Shown here: positions 16,450 to 24,732 of the stretch, piece by piece | Layout: the number at the start of each line of letters is the position of its first letter | Numbering within the stretch: position 1 is the stretch's first letter | NCBI RefSeq assembly: GCF_900110245.1 | Contig: NZ_FOCZ01000002.1 | Span: forward strand, 124,001-188,000 | Reading direction: 5' to 3' | DNA: 64,000 nt | Origin: Niastella yeongjuensis | GTDB lineage: Bacteria; Bacteroidota; Bacteroidia; Chitinophagales; Chitinophagaceae | The notes under the pieces: generated by a model | Databases searched by the model: none | Seen by the model: only the letters and a program-made list of their open reading frames with translations | Told to the model about the DNA's origin: nothing | Position numbers and translations under genes: made by a program

Positions 16450-18216
16450 TTACTCACCCAGCACGATCTCTACCCGGCGGTTTTTACTTCTGCCAGTTTC
16501 TGTACTGTTATCGGCTATGGGTTTTTCAGAACCATAACCTTTGGCTTCGATCTGGTTTTGTTTCAACCCTTTTTTCAACAGGTAGCTTTTAACTGATTCC
16601 GCTCTCTTTTGCGACAAAGGAACGTTTACAGCATCGCTGCCCTGGTTATCGGTATGGCCATACACTCCCAGTTTCAAACCTTCTGCTACTACAGCCGATT
16701 CAAATATTTCATCCAGCAACTGGCACGAGGCTGTTTTAATATTGGCTGAACCGGTCTCAAATTCTATCCGGTATGATTTAGAGGATACGGCCTCAGTGAT
16801 CTGTTCGGCATATTTCGCTTCTATAGCTTTGCCCTGTAATAATTCAGGGTGGTTCGAAAGTACACTGAACAGGAATGATTTATCAACGGCTTTTTCGTAG
16901 GGTAAAAAGCTGGGCAGGATGGCGGGATACATTTTCACCATCAGGTTACCGAAGGTGTTGTACACCGCTTTATAGCGGTCAACTTTATCGTCGCCCAGTC
17001 CATAGGTATTGGCCATATCATTCAGGTTGAAAACGGCAGAACCACCCAGGGTTACCTTCAGGCCCTGAATATCTTTTTCTTCCACGCCATTATAATACTT
17101 CAACCAGTAGTCGGCATTCTGCTCCTGGTACAGTTTGGTACTCACTTCTGCCGCAAACTTTTTGGCTTCGGTAAACGAGCGTACCTGGTCGCCGGCCTGT
17201 GCCAGGGCTATGATCATGTTCTCTATATCGGTGCGGTGATCGTAAGCCCATTTTTTTATGGCAATGGTTTGGTTACTCATTTGCGATGCATACTGTCTGG
17301 TGCTGGCAATGGTTACCAGGCCACCCTTCTTGGTGGCGACATTTACGTCACCGGGCGTCCAGGTAGCTACTGCATCCACACCGACAGTGGTGTCGGAGCC
17401 GGTGGTTTTACCATGTACGATCAGCTTCCTTTTTTCGGTATATCCGGTGATGTACTTGTTAGGTGCATCGAGGAAGTCGTTAGCAGCAATGAGGTTGATG
17501 GCATTGCCGTCGTAGGTGGTTTCATCGGGGTTTACTTTCAACCCGTTGTCGCCGGCCCATTTCAGCAAAATGTTGATGTCGCCATCGCGCAATACGCCAG
17601 CCACACATTTACCTATTGCGCTTTTAGGATCATGTTTCCAGGACTGCGGGCCCATCACCTGGTCTTCACCAAATGATTTACCATGTGAAACCGGGATAAT
17701 AATAGGCTGGTATTCGGCGCCTAAAGGTTCCAGCTCTTTAGCGAGCGAGGTCATAAAGGCGGGCATACCATCGCCCATAAAAGTGATCAGCACCCCGGCG
17801 GCATTGGGGTTGCTTTTATAATCATTGGCAAATTTTACCAGGTCGGCCATTTGTTTGTTACAGTCGTCCTGACGGAGATAAGTCACGTCGAGGTGCGCTT
17901 TGTCGAACAACGAGCTTTTAGTCGTACGTACACCACCGTTAGCGTACATACCGCTAAACTGACTGTTCCAGGCCATACGCTCCCAGGTAATGGAGGTGCC
18001 GCCGTTCACAGCCTGTTCATCACCGGGTAATGGTAATTGAACTGCGTTGCCTTGCAAAGAAGCCTCCGGTGCATCGGGCAGGGCTATATTACCTACTTCA
18101 ATGGAGCCGTTTACATCTTTCGGGCGGTTTTGATACCACCTCACCGCCAAAATGCCTGCAGCTACTACTGCAGCGATGATAAATACTTTACCGGCGGGTT
18201 TTAATTTAAGTGCCAT
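16450..18216 (-). CDS. membrane-anchored periplasmic binding protein fused to an OmpA-type peptidoglycan-binding domain
   Basis: A 588-residue protein. A single N-terminal membrane segment (about 9-26) is followed by a linker, then a periplasmic binding-protein-like region (about 70-430) with ITWERMAWNSQ, VLITFMGDGMPAFM, VATWTPGDVNV and VTIASTRQYASQM. The C-terminal 120 residues are an OmpA domain: IEFETGSANIK, VYGHTDNQGSD, LSQKRAESVKSYL, AKGYGSEKPIADN, RSKNRRVEI. The OmpA part binds peptidoglycan, so the binding protein is held between inner membrane and cell wall. With the ABC permease and ATPase downstream it is probably the solute-binding subunit, or a sensor that uses the same machinery. 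Confidence 0.8.
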   Translation of the reverse strand: MALKLKPAGKVFIIAAVVAAGILAVRWYQNRPKDVNGSIEVGNIALPDAPEASLQGNAVQLPLPGDEQAVNGGTSITWERMAWNSQFSGMYANGGVRTTKSSLFDKAHLDVTYLRQDDCNKQMADLVKFANDYKSNPNAAGVLITFMGDGMPAFMTSLAKELEPLGAEYQPIIIPVSHGKSFGEDQVMGPQSWKHDPKSAIGKCVAGVLRDGDINILLKWAGDNGLKVNPDETTYDGNAINLIAANDFLDAPNKYITGYTEKRKLIVHGKTTGSDTTVGVDAVATWTPGDVNVATKKGGLVTIASTRQYASQMSNQTIAIKKWAYDHRTDIENMIIALAQAGDQVRSFTEAKKFAAEVSTKLYQEQNADYWLKYYNGVEEKDIQGLKVTLGGSAVFNLNDMANTYGLGDDKVDRYKAVYNTFGNLMVKMYPAILPSFLPYEKAVDKSFLFSVLSNHPELLQGKAIEAKYAEQITEAVSSKSYRIEFETGSANIKTASCQLLDEIFESAVVAEGLKLGVYGHTDNQGSDAVNVPLSQKRAESVKSYLLKKGLKQNQIEAKGYGSEKPIADNSTETGRSKNRRVEIVLGE

Positions 18217-18278
18217 TTTGTAATTATTGTTTGTAATCTTTTAAAATTGTTTGTTTGGGTTTTCATAAGGTGCGAAAG

Positions 18279-18313
18279 GGCAGAAGGCAGAAGGCAGAAG
18301 GCAGAAGGCAGAG
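18279..18313 (+). repeat. 7-bp GGCAGAA tandem array (copy A)
   Basis: Four perfect GGCAGAA units and a partial fifth lie in the gap between two minus-strand genes. The array accompanies an 8-bp array at 18409-18432, with a CGCGGCC-containing segment between them. Related arrays occur at 27444, 57505 and 62499. Confidence 0.85.
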
Positions 18314-18408
18314 AAACTGCGACGCGGCCCTCCTACGCCAAACAGAACCCCGAACTCAATAACCTAAGAACTTAATACTTGAAACTTTAAACTTTAAACT
18401 GGTTTCCC

Positions 18409-18432
18409 TTGTCAACCTGTTAACTCGTTAAC
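18409..18432 (-). repeat. 8-bp GTTAACAG-type array abutting a stop codon (copy A)
   Basis: Read on the minus strand there are three units: GTTAACGA, GTTAACAG, GTTGACAA. The first unit begins at the final G of the TAG stop of the gene at 18432-19427. Each unit carries TAA or TGA at the same offset. Confidence 0.8.
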
Positions 18433-19427
18433 TAATCCAACAACCCTCTATACCTATCAGGCGTGTTTACCCCCTTCAACCTACCGCTATCACTATTCCT
18501 ATCCAATGCTCCCTGCGTGTAGTTAAAATCATTTTCTTTATTGAACTGATCGATCAGTTCAATGGCCTGGGCCGATTTGGCTTTATCTTCCAGCACCTTG
18601 TCATCCATAAAGCGAGAGGTAACATCTATGGCCGATTTAATGTGACCGATCTTTTCACCAATCTGTACTTTTAGTATGGCCAGGGCTTTCTCGGCGTCCT
18701 GGTTCAGGTCATCGTCGCCCTTAAAGGCCTTCATGGCGCTTGTTACGGCTGATAAACCCGTTGTTACTGAATAGTACAGGTCTTTCTTGGCTTCCAGATC
18801 GAGCTTTGCATCTTCGAGCATAAGGCCACTTTCTTCATAGGCAGCATCGGTGAATGTGATCAGTTTGTTCAGGTCGCCAACGATGGGCGTTACATTGTCG
18901 ATGTATTCCCTGCAGCGCAGCACATTGTTGGCATACAGATCAACCTGGCGACTGTTCCTGCCTTGTTCGGCTTGCAGGATCTTCACTTTTTGTATGTTCA
19001 ACTGCAACTCTTTTTCTTTGTCGCTCAGCTTATCGACCAGCTCGCTTTGTTTACCTTTTAATTTAGCCCCCTGTTGATACAGGGTGTTTCTGTCTTTGTA
19101 ACCCTGTTCTATTTTGGCTTGCAGAATATTGAACGGGTTCAGCTCAATAGCAATCCCAATGGTGTAGTTGGCAATAAATTCAGACAGGTATTTCAGGGCC
19201 CGCCAGAATTTTTTATTGGTTACGATCATCAGCAAAAAGCCGAGGACCACACCGGCTATAACCAGGTTCACCAGGTTCCAGGTTACGGTTATCAGCCAGG
19301 GTAATACAAAGGTGAAGAACAGGTAAGCCAGGCCGGCGAATAAGGATATCCCAATCACGGTGGTGGCTATGTTCTTTGGTTCCGAGAACCAGCCGGGTGT
19401 TTTTACTTTTTGAATCGGGTTTATCAT
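18432..19427 (-). CDS. membrane protein with long coiled-coil domain, unknown
   Basis: A 331-residue protein. Two adjacent hydrophobic segments (about 20-45 and 48-70) are followed by about 230 residues of charged heptad-like sequence (KLKGKQSELVDKLSDKEKEL, then AEKALAILKVQIGEKIGHI). The C-terminus is polar (NRDSDSGRLK-like). The soluble part loosely recalls PspA-type coiled coils, but I do not claim homology. It lies between a cytosolic coiled-coil gene (11 bp upstream) and the OmpA-fusion gene, suggesting a structural or scaffold subunit of the same membrane assembly. Confidence 0.65.
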   Translation of the reverse strand: MINPIQKVKTPGWFSEPKNIATTVIGISLFAGLAYLFFTFVLPWLITVTWNLVNLVIAGVVLGFLLMIVTNKKFWRALKYLSEFIANYTIGIAIELNPFNILQAKIEQGYKDRNTLYQQGAKLKGKQSELVDKLSDKEKELQLNIQKVKILQAEQGRNSRQVDLYANNVLRCREYIDNVTPIVGDLNKLITFTDAAYEESGLMLEDAKLDLEAKKDLYYSVTTGLSAVTSAMKAFKGDDDLNQDAEKALAILKVQIGEKIGHIKSAIDVTSRFMDDKVLEDKAKSAQAIELIDQFNKENDFNYTQGALDRNSDSGRLKGVNTPDRYRGLLD

Positions 19428-19438
19428 CTTTCGTTAGT

Positions 19439-20068
19439 TTATTGTATATATGATTTGATCTTTTCTATATCGCGGGTAATACTTTTTTTCAAGTCCTCGC
19501 TTTCATAGTTATAGCCAGCCATATTGGCCTCGATCCTTGCTTCATTCTCTTTTATTTCAGCCTGCGTGCTCAAGAGGTCATTTTGCAACGTGCTTATTTC
19601 CTGCATAAGCAGTTGAATGCGTTTCTCCTTTTCATCCAGCTGTTGTTTTTTGGTGGCCACCTTTTCCTTTAAAGCGGCGTCTACGGAATGCTGAAAATGT
19701 TGGGCATCGGTTTCCAGTAGTTGCAGGTATTGCGCAGCGGTGGATAACAGTGTTTGTTTATCGAGCCCCTGTACACTTAAGCCTGCAAAAGCGGTGATGA
19801 ATCGTATGTGTTCGTCGGGCACCGTGTGCATGGCAGCCAACATTTTGCTGTATTCAAAATAGGAGGGGCTGGGCATGTTTGATTCGCGGAACAGTTTTTC
19901 AAAGTGTTCTTTGAACTTACTGCTGTTCTCCTGTGTTGTATAGCTGTTGTTGGCAGTTTTACCGGTGAAGGTTGTCATCGCCTCTGTTGTATTTTTTTCC
20001 GTTTCTGTTTTTTTGTTGTCGTTGACTTCCACAAACGCCGATAAAATTTTCTTTCCTAAGTTGGCCAT
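19439..20068 (-). CDS. soluble coiled-coil protein, unknown
   Basis: A 209-residue protein with no signal peptide. After a low-complexity Thr/Asn/Lys-rich region (12-50), residues 50-115 form a compact helical segment (FEYSKMLAAMHTVPDEHIRFI). Residues 118-209 form a long coiled coil (KKQQLDEKEKRIQLLMQEIS). It lies 11 bp upstream of the membrane coiled-coil gene, so the two products probably interact. No family recognised. Confidence 0.65.
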   Translation of the reverse strand: MANLGKKILSAFVEVNDNKKTETEKNTTEAMTTFTGKTANNSYTTQENSSKFKEHFEKLFRESNMPSPSYFEYSKMLAAMHTVPDEHIRFITAFAGLSVQGLDKQTLLSTAAQYLQLLETDAQHFQHSVDAALKEKVATKKQQLDEKEKRIQLLMQEISTLQNDLLSTQAEIKENEARIEANMAGYNYESEDLKKSITRDIEKIKSYIQ

Positions 20069-20234
20069 AGTTTTATAAGTGTTTAAATGTTGTCAGTATA
20101 GGCAAGCCACATCCTGTTCCCCTATGTTCCGGGGAATTTAAATCCTGTCGGGAATGGCCATGAGTGGTCATCCATAACAGTTTACCAGTTATGTCATTTG
20201 TTATTGCTGCCTTGTTAGCTTAACTGAAAATAAT

Positions 20235-20429
20235 TCAGAAGGGCAGTGTATCCCTGATTAAAAGGGTACTGGCCATGGGAGTGCTGATCTCCGGCTTTTT
20301 CTTTTCTATTGCTGCGGGTATTGCTGACTGTGGTTGCTCATTTTCCATTTCATCGTATAACATCTGTCGCAGTAGTAGTAGAATAATTACACCAAGTAAC
20401 GGACCAATCCAACATTTTAATTTCATCAT
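20235..20429 (-). CDS. short single-span membrane protein, unknown
   Basis: A 64-residue protein with one membrane segment (about 6-22, GPLLGVIILLLLRQ) and a polar, Pro-rich tail outside the membrane. It lies 166 bp upstream of the coiled-coil gene on the same strand and may be the first gene of the cluster. An 80-residue frame on the opposite strand overlaps it; its composition is less natural, so I prefer this one. Confidence is limited by size. Confidence 0.4.
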   Translation of the reverse strand: MMKLKCWIGPLLGVIILLLLRQMLYDEMENEQPQSAIPAAIEKKKPEISTPMASTLLIRDTLPF

Positions 20430-20879
20430 CTATGAATTGAGCATGGCAAATACATCTCATTCCCGGGCGCTTGCAAATAAGCAAGTGCCTGAGTATGGTT
20501 CACTCAGTGAGCCATAAATGGTTGATTAATTACTGATGATTGCTGGTGGTTTAACTCGTTGGCGGTAGATGAAGAAACGAAGCTCTATGACTTTGTTCAT
20601 GGTAGTGGAGAATGTTCTCCTGTTTGTTTAGACATATCAAAGTTATATGGGCCTTAACATTTCGTTTAGAAAATCCGACACGAGCGGCAACTTTTGTTTG
20701 CCGGCCGGTAAAGTATGTGTGATGACCGGTAGTATAAAATGGTAAACACGCCTATTGGCGGGTAAATGGTTGACTATCTGCAGATAAAGTTATTGATAAT
20801 CAATGGGGTGAAATACTATGGCTGAAGTATGTTATTGATATTCAGGGTGTTAACAAGGTATATTTTAGAAATCTTTATT
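20430..20879. other. gene-free region upstream of the first 11-bp array
   Basis: 450 bp, AT-rich in part. It should hold the promoter of the minus-strand cluster near 20430-20560. I see no supported gene. The right end (TTCAGGGTGTT around 20841-20851) may be a decayed outlying unit of the array that follows. Confidence 0.4.
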
Positions 20880-20990
20880 CCTAAGGTTTTCTTAGGGTAT
20901 TACCAGGGTATTCCCAGGCTTATCCCAGGGTCTGAACCCTAGGATAACCTAAGGATGACCCTAGGAAAACCCTAGGATGACCTTAGGATG
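20880..20990. repeat. mirrored array of ten 11-bp units (CCTAGG/AGGGT type)
   Basis: Ten in-register 11-bp units fill 20880-20989. The first five (for example CTTAGGGTATT, ACCAGGGTATT) read in one orientation; the last five (AACCCTAGGAT, AACCTAAGGAT, GACCCTAGGAA, AACCCTAGGAT, GACCTTAGGAT) are their reverse complement. The whole is therefore an imperfect 110-bp palindrome switching near 20934. Units diverge in sequence but not in length, pointing to constraint on spacing of one helical turn. It lies 83 bp beyond the stop of the GH5 gene, behind a hairpin. Confidence 0.85.
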
Positions 20991-21020
20991 GATCACAGGA
21001 TAAATTAGGCCAATGAAGGC

Positions 21021-21053
21021 CAAAGCCCACTTCGGAACCGAAGTGGGCCTTTG
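21021..21053. terminator. strong hairpin terminator
   Basis: GCCCACTTCGG pairs with CCGAAGTGGGC, extended by CAAA/TTTG with one bulge. The T-rich tail (TTTGTTTTTGTCTTTTTTT) is on the plus strand. It lies 20 bp beyond the end of the minus-strand GH5 gene, so it can serve that gene, but the T run fits a plus-strand transcript better. Confidence 0.75.
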
Positions 21054-21072
21054 TTTTTGTCTTTTTTTGATC

Positions 21073-22242
21073 TTATTTACTTTGCAACAGGGTCAGTAAT
21101 TTTCTATCGAGTTTGTAACCATACCAGTTTTCATACTGAACATCTGAACGGTTGGAGTTAAGGATCCCGAATTCGCCTTTTAATTCCCACAGGGCAAAGC
21201 CAATTCCGTTTGAAGTGAGGATATCAAGCACATCGCCAAACCAGGCCATGTACACATCGTGGGGCGTTTCTTTCCAGGCGCCACATTCACCGCAATGCAC
21301 CCCTATGCCTTTTTTAACCAGGTCGATCCAGGGTTTGTAATACGCCTCCATGGTTGCCTTGCTGTAATGTTTGCCGCCCATATCGCCGGGCCAAACGGGT
21401 TTTGGCTGATAGGCAGGATCGGGAAATACCCAGGGCGCTTTATAATGCGAGATCTCGTACGGTTCATAACCGCGGCAGCTTTGTACTATGTTCAGATTTG
21501 CCAGTTCAGGAACGGGATTGGTTCCACCCATATTCCCGTCGGCAATCACATAGAAGTTGGCATTCTCTTTACGAATGGCCAGCGTAGCTGCCTGAGCTAC
21601 GGAGCGATAGGTGGAGCCGGGTACAGCAGTAGTCTTTGAAGAGGTGTTGTTTACGTCTTCGCGGTAGCAGGGTTCGTTTACCAGGTCGAAGCTGATCTTT
21701 TTGGTTGACACCTGCCTGAACTTTTTAGCCCAATAACTCCAGTGATGAACAAATGCATCCTGCGCCTCTTTCTGCTTCCACAGGTTGTAAGGTTCGTGGT
21801 AACCGGTACTTACACAAAACCCGGGTGCGCGATGCAGGTTAAGGCTTACGTGCAGGCCATACTTTTGCGCCCGGTAAATGGTTTGCGCTATCTGGTTGGT
21901 TTTGTTTTCATCTATCTTATACACATCATCGGCATTGATGTATTGCTGCCCTGGCTTTAGTTTCAGATAGGTGGGGTAAGCAACAGGAATACGAATGAAA
22001 TCAAAACCCCAGTCAGCCACAAATTTGAAAAGTGCTTCCGGGGTATTGGTGCCCACATACCCGGGATCGGGTTGAAAATAATCGCTTATGTTAAACCCTT
22101 TCCATTTCGGAATTTTATTTAAAGAAGAAATGTTGTTGTTGTTCTTATTTGTAAGTGCTGCTACTTCAGACAATACTTTACATCCTATGAGCGAGCCTGC
22201 GGTAGCCAGTCCTGCATTGCGAATAAATGTCCGGCGGTTCAT
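21073..22242 (-). CDS. glycoside hydrolase family 5 enzyme, Tat-exported lipoprotein
   Basis: A 389-residue protein. The N-terminus carries a twin-arginine motif (NRRTFIRNAG) and a lipobox LIGC with Cys21, so it is probably exported folded and lipid-anchored. The TIM-barrel domain shows RIPVAYPTY, SLNLHRAPG, the acid/base Glu190 in DLVNEP, and the nucleophile Glu319 in HCGECGAW, with ALWELKGEFG near the end. These are GH5 (cellulase superfamily) landmarks. It probably cleaves a beta-glucan or beta-mannan; the exact substrate is open. Monocistronic. Confidence 0.9.
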   Translation of the reverse strand: MNRRTFIRNAGLATAGSLIGCKVLSEVAALTNKNNNNISSLNKIPKWKGFNISDYFQPDPGYVGTNTPEALFKFVADWGFDFIRIPVAYPTYLKLKPGQQYINADDVYKIDENKTNQIAQTIYRAQKYGLHVSLNLHRAPGFCVSTGYHEPYNLWKQKEAQDAFVHHWSYWAKKFRQVSTKKISFDLVNEPCYREDVNNTSSKTTAVPGSTYRSVAQAATLAIRKENANFYVIADGNMGGTNPVPELANLNIVQSCRGYEPYEISHYKAPWVFPDPAYQPKPVWPGDMGGKHYSKATMEAYYKPWIDLVKKGIGVHCGECGAWKETPHDVYMAWFGDVLDILTSNGIGFALWELKGEFGILNSNRSDVQYENWYGYKLDRKLLTLLQSK

Positions 22243-22917
22243 TTCTTTTTTTATAAGTGTGAATTATTTTCAGCGGCAATAAAAGATGCATGTATCGTAC
22301 CAATAAAAAAATCCCAACGAGACCGTCGGGACTTAATTTTTCACGTGTAAACCTGGAGAATAATAACCTGTTGGAAGCTATTTTCTTAATTAATGTTTTT
22401 TTTAGTGAAAAACCGGTGCGGCTGGCAATAGTTGCAGCACTAGAAAATCCAGCCGTTTTCACCGGTTTTATTTCATATTGGAGTTGCTATATGCTCTTTA
22501 AAGCCTGGTTATTCGAATGGATGCATTGATTAATGGAGGTAAGAAATATTGGAGTGGTGTTGGTAATCCGGATTGACCTTCGTTCTGAGGTAAAAATAGA
22601 ACGAATGTAGTGTTCCTTTTACCCCTTTTGATTCAAATAATACCGGGATCGGGTCAACAAACACTTAGCCATCAGGGTTATTGTTGCTTTTTCGCTTGAC
22701 CACGATCAAGTGGACTTTAAGACAAGAAAATTGATAAGAGAAAATGCTTATGCGAAATGAAGGTTTCTGCTCAAATAGAGAAATACTATATTTTTTCTGT
22801 GTTCATAAATTAGACACAGGGGTATTTATTATATATACTTGTCGTTGATTTTTACCCGATTTGATAGCAGGCACTCTCCAATGTTATGAATCTTGTATAA
22901 ATTAAATCAATAGTTGT
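22243..22917. other. long divergent intergenic region with two hairpins
   Basis: 675 bp between the divergent GH5 and AraC genes. It holds a terminator-like hairpin at 22312-22331 (TCCCAACG/CGTCGGGA, one mismatch, with T tracts on both sides). A larger two-part hairpin lies at 22409-22469 (AAAACCGGTG/CACCGGTTTT enclosing GGCTGG/CCAGCC). The short frames across it look random. The rest is AT-rich and presumably carries the two promoters. Confidence 0.55.
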
Positions 22918-23937
22918 ATGAAGAGCTATTCAATTCGAGTAAGCAATATTGACCGGGAGTCAGCATTTAAAAGACTGGCCCTTGAAACCGGTGGGGAGTT
23001 GGAAGAGGGCCATACGCTCATCAGGTTTTCGAGTGAAATAGGACGGGGAAGAATAAGAACATGGCACCTGGAAGCGGGACTGTATATGCGGGTTTGGGAT
23101 CTGTACCTGTTAAAGCCCATCGAGTTTATAAAAGAAGCCTTGCCCGTACATATAACTAATAACGGGTTTAGTTTACTTTGTATACATACTCCTGAATCGG
23201 TTGAGTTAAGAAGCATCAACCAACACCATCAGTTTAATAAAGTGCGCGAACGGCGTTTTGCCCTGGTACCTGACTCGGTAACGGCAGGGTTTCAATTTAA
23301 CCCGGCGCTGCCTGTACAACTGATTGATTTCTCCATTTCAGGCTACTGGATCAGGAACCAGCCTGGTTACCTGCGTATAGCCAAATACTTTAATGATGGC
23401 GTAATGGAAGATGGCGGCCTGCCGGTGTTGATAGAAGCCTTACAGTCAAAGACCGGACAAATGGCAACCAAACTGATTGATAGTGTAGATGACCCCAGGG
23501 CTGATGCCACCGCCCTGTTTATGCAGGGAAGTGGGCTGATAAAAGATTTCCTGACCGCGGCAGCACGTGGGGAACAGGAAAAAACGAGCAGTCACATTGA
23601 ACTGTATTATGAAAAGATAAAAGAGGCCGAGTCCATTCTGCTGGATCATTTACAGAAAACACCGCCCCGCATGAACATGATCGCCAAAATGGTAGCGTTA
23701 AGCGAATCAACATTAAAGCGGTACTTCAAACTTATATATGGTAAAAGTGTGTACGACTACTACCTGAACAAGAAAATGGAAATGGCCCGAACAATATTAT
23801 TGCAGAAGCCCTATTCTGTAAATGAAATTGCAGAACTGATGGGCTATGAAAAAGTGAGCCATTTTATTGAGATCTTTAAAAAGCACCATGGCTGTTCGCC
23901 CGGTAGCATAAAGAAGAAACAACTAGAGAACGCATAA
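22918..23937 (+). CDS. AraC-family transcriptional regulator
   Basis: A 339-residue protein. Residues 1-225 form a ligand/effector domain of the kind found with AraC regulators (cupin-like beginning SIRVSNIDRESAFKRLALETGG). Residues 240-335 are the double helix-turn-helix: MIAKMVALSESTLKRYFKLIYG, then SVNEIAELMGYEKVSHFIEIFKKHHGCSPG. Its promoter region is shared with the GH5 gene, which it may control (inference). It ends 49 bp before a terminator. Confidence 0.88.
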   Translation: MKSYSIRVSNIDRESAFKRLALETGGELEEGHTLIRFSSEIGRGRIRTWHLEAGLYMRVWDLYLLKPIEFIKEALPVHITNNGFSLLCIHTPESVELRSINQHHQFNKVRERRFALVPDSVTAGFQFNPALPVQLIDFSISGYWIRNQPGYLRIAKYFNDGVMEDGGLPVLIEALQSKTGQMATKLIDSVDDPRADATALFMQGSGLIKDFLTAAARGEQEKTSSHIELYYEKIKEAESILLDHLQKTPPRMNMIAKMVALSESTLKRYFKLIYGKSVYDYYLNKKMEMARTILLQKPYSVNEIAELMGYEKVSHFIEIFKKHHGCSPGSIKKKQLENA

Positions 23938-23985
23938 GATCAACAACTATATTCAGAATCGTCCCCTTAGTCGGCTTTCAATTAT

Positions 23986-24020
23986 AACCCTGCGAAGCGG
24001 TAAGCTTTGTAGGGTTTTTT
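23986..24020 (+). terminator. terminator after the AraC gene
   Basis: AACCCT (23986-23991) pairs with AGGGTT (24011-24016), with an inner AAGC/GCTT stem, then a T6 run. The minus-strand gene at 24031 ends beyond it. Confidence 0.75.
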
Positions 24021-24030
24021 ATTGTCCGGT

Positions 24031-24546
24031 TTAAAATCCAAATTTTGGCAACGACGGTCTGTATACCGACGGTTCTGTTCGGGTTGGTTCTTTAAACAAC
24101 CAGGTGTAGAACCGGTTCAGCAAACCCATGAAGTTATGTTTATAGGTAAACCGGGGTTGATAGCTATAATATTTTGCGCTGCCGATCTTGAATTTGATCA
24201 ACACCATTTCCTGAAAAGCTTTTGCTTTTATTTCATCAGATAAACCAATAAGGCTGTTTAATTCTTCAGGATCATTTATAATATAGGCTTTGCCGGTTAT
24301 TTGCAAATAATATCCTTTGCCTTTGCGATAGATCTGCATATCCGCCAGAAATTCTTTATCGAATTCCTGTAAATGCTGTTCGGGCCGGTTGGTAAAGAAC
24401 CAGATGTTGGCCACCTCATCTACCTTTAAGATCGATACGATGGTTGTAGGGAATTTCAACACGCCTCCGCTCATATTATAAAACAACGCACTACCTATTC
24501 CCTGTATCTTGTTTTGTAAAAACGGTATACTGTTGGAGGATCTCAT
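24031..24546 (-). CDS. pyridoxamine 5'-phosphate oxidase-like split-barrel flavoprotein
   Basis: A 171-residue protein. FPTTIVSILKVDEVANIWFFTNRP and the following FLADMQIYRKGKGYYLQITGKAYII match the split-barrel FMN-binding fold of general-stress-26-type proteins. The C-terminal FKIGSAKYYSYQPR is also typical. It is likely an FMN- or F420/heme-binding stress protein rather than a true vitamin B6 enzyme. It is transcribed divergently from the DUF892 gene, across 186 bp. Confidence 0.65.
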   Translation of the reverse strand: MRSSNSIPFLQNKIQGIGSALFYNMSGGVLKFPTTIVSILKVDEVANIWFFTNRPEQHLQEFDKEFLADMQIYRKGKGYYLQITGKAYIINDPEELNSLIGLSDEIKAKAFQEMVLIKFKIGSAKYYSYQPRFTYKHNFMGLLNRFYTWLFKEPTRTEPSVYRPSLPKFGF

Positions 24547-24732
24547 ATGTGTGTGTTTTAGTTGTTAAATTTCAAAACAAATACCAGTAACAAATTGTGC
24601 TCATATCAACAAATTATGGGTGTTTCACGTAGAGTTTTTTCTACACAACCAATCGGCTATTCAGGCAATCGTGGCATTTCTTTTTTATCAATCATTTACG
24701 AATCCGTTTTTTTCACCACAAAACAATGAGTT

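Noticed and set aside
16440-18220. Zorya-type (ZorA/ZorB) or flagellar-stator reading of the OmpA-fusion gene
   Set aside because: There is no MotA/ZorA partner, and the region before the OmpA domain is a binding-protein-like domain; the neighbours are ABC subunits.
20275-20517. 80-codon plus-strand frame opposite the small membrane gene
   Set aside because: Composition is unnatural (Ser/Ile-rich in wrong places) and the minus-strand frame has a proper membrane segment.
20880-20990. Possible CRISPR array
   Set aside because: Units are 11 bp with no spacers, the orientation inverts in the middle, and there are no cas genes.
22178-22529. 94-codon minus-strand and 79-codon plus-strand frames near the hairpins
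   Set aside because: They overlap the GH5 start or cross the stem-loops, and show no domain or plausible start.
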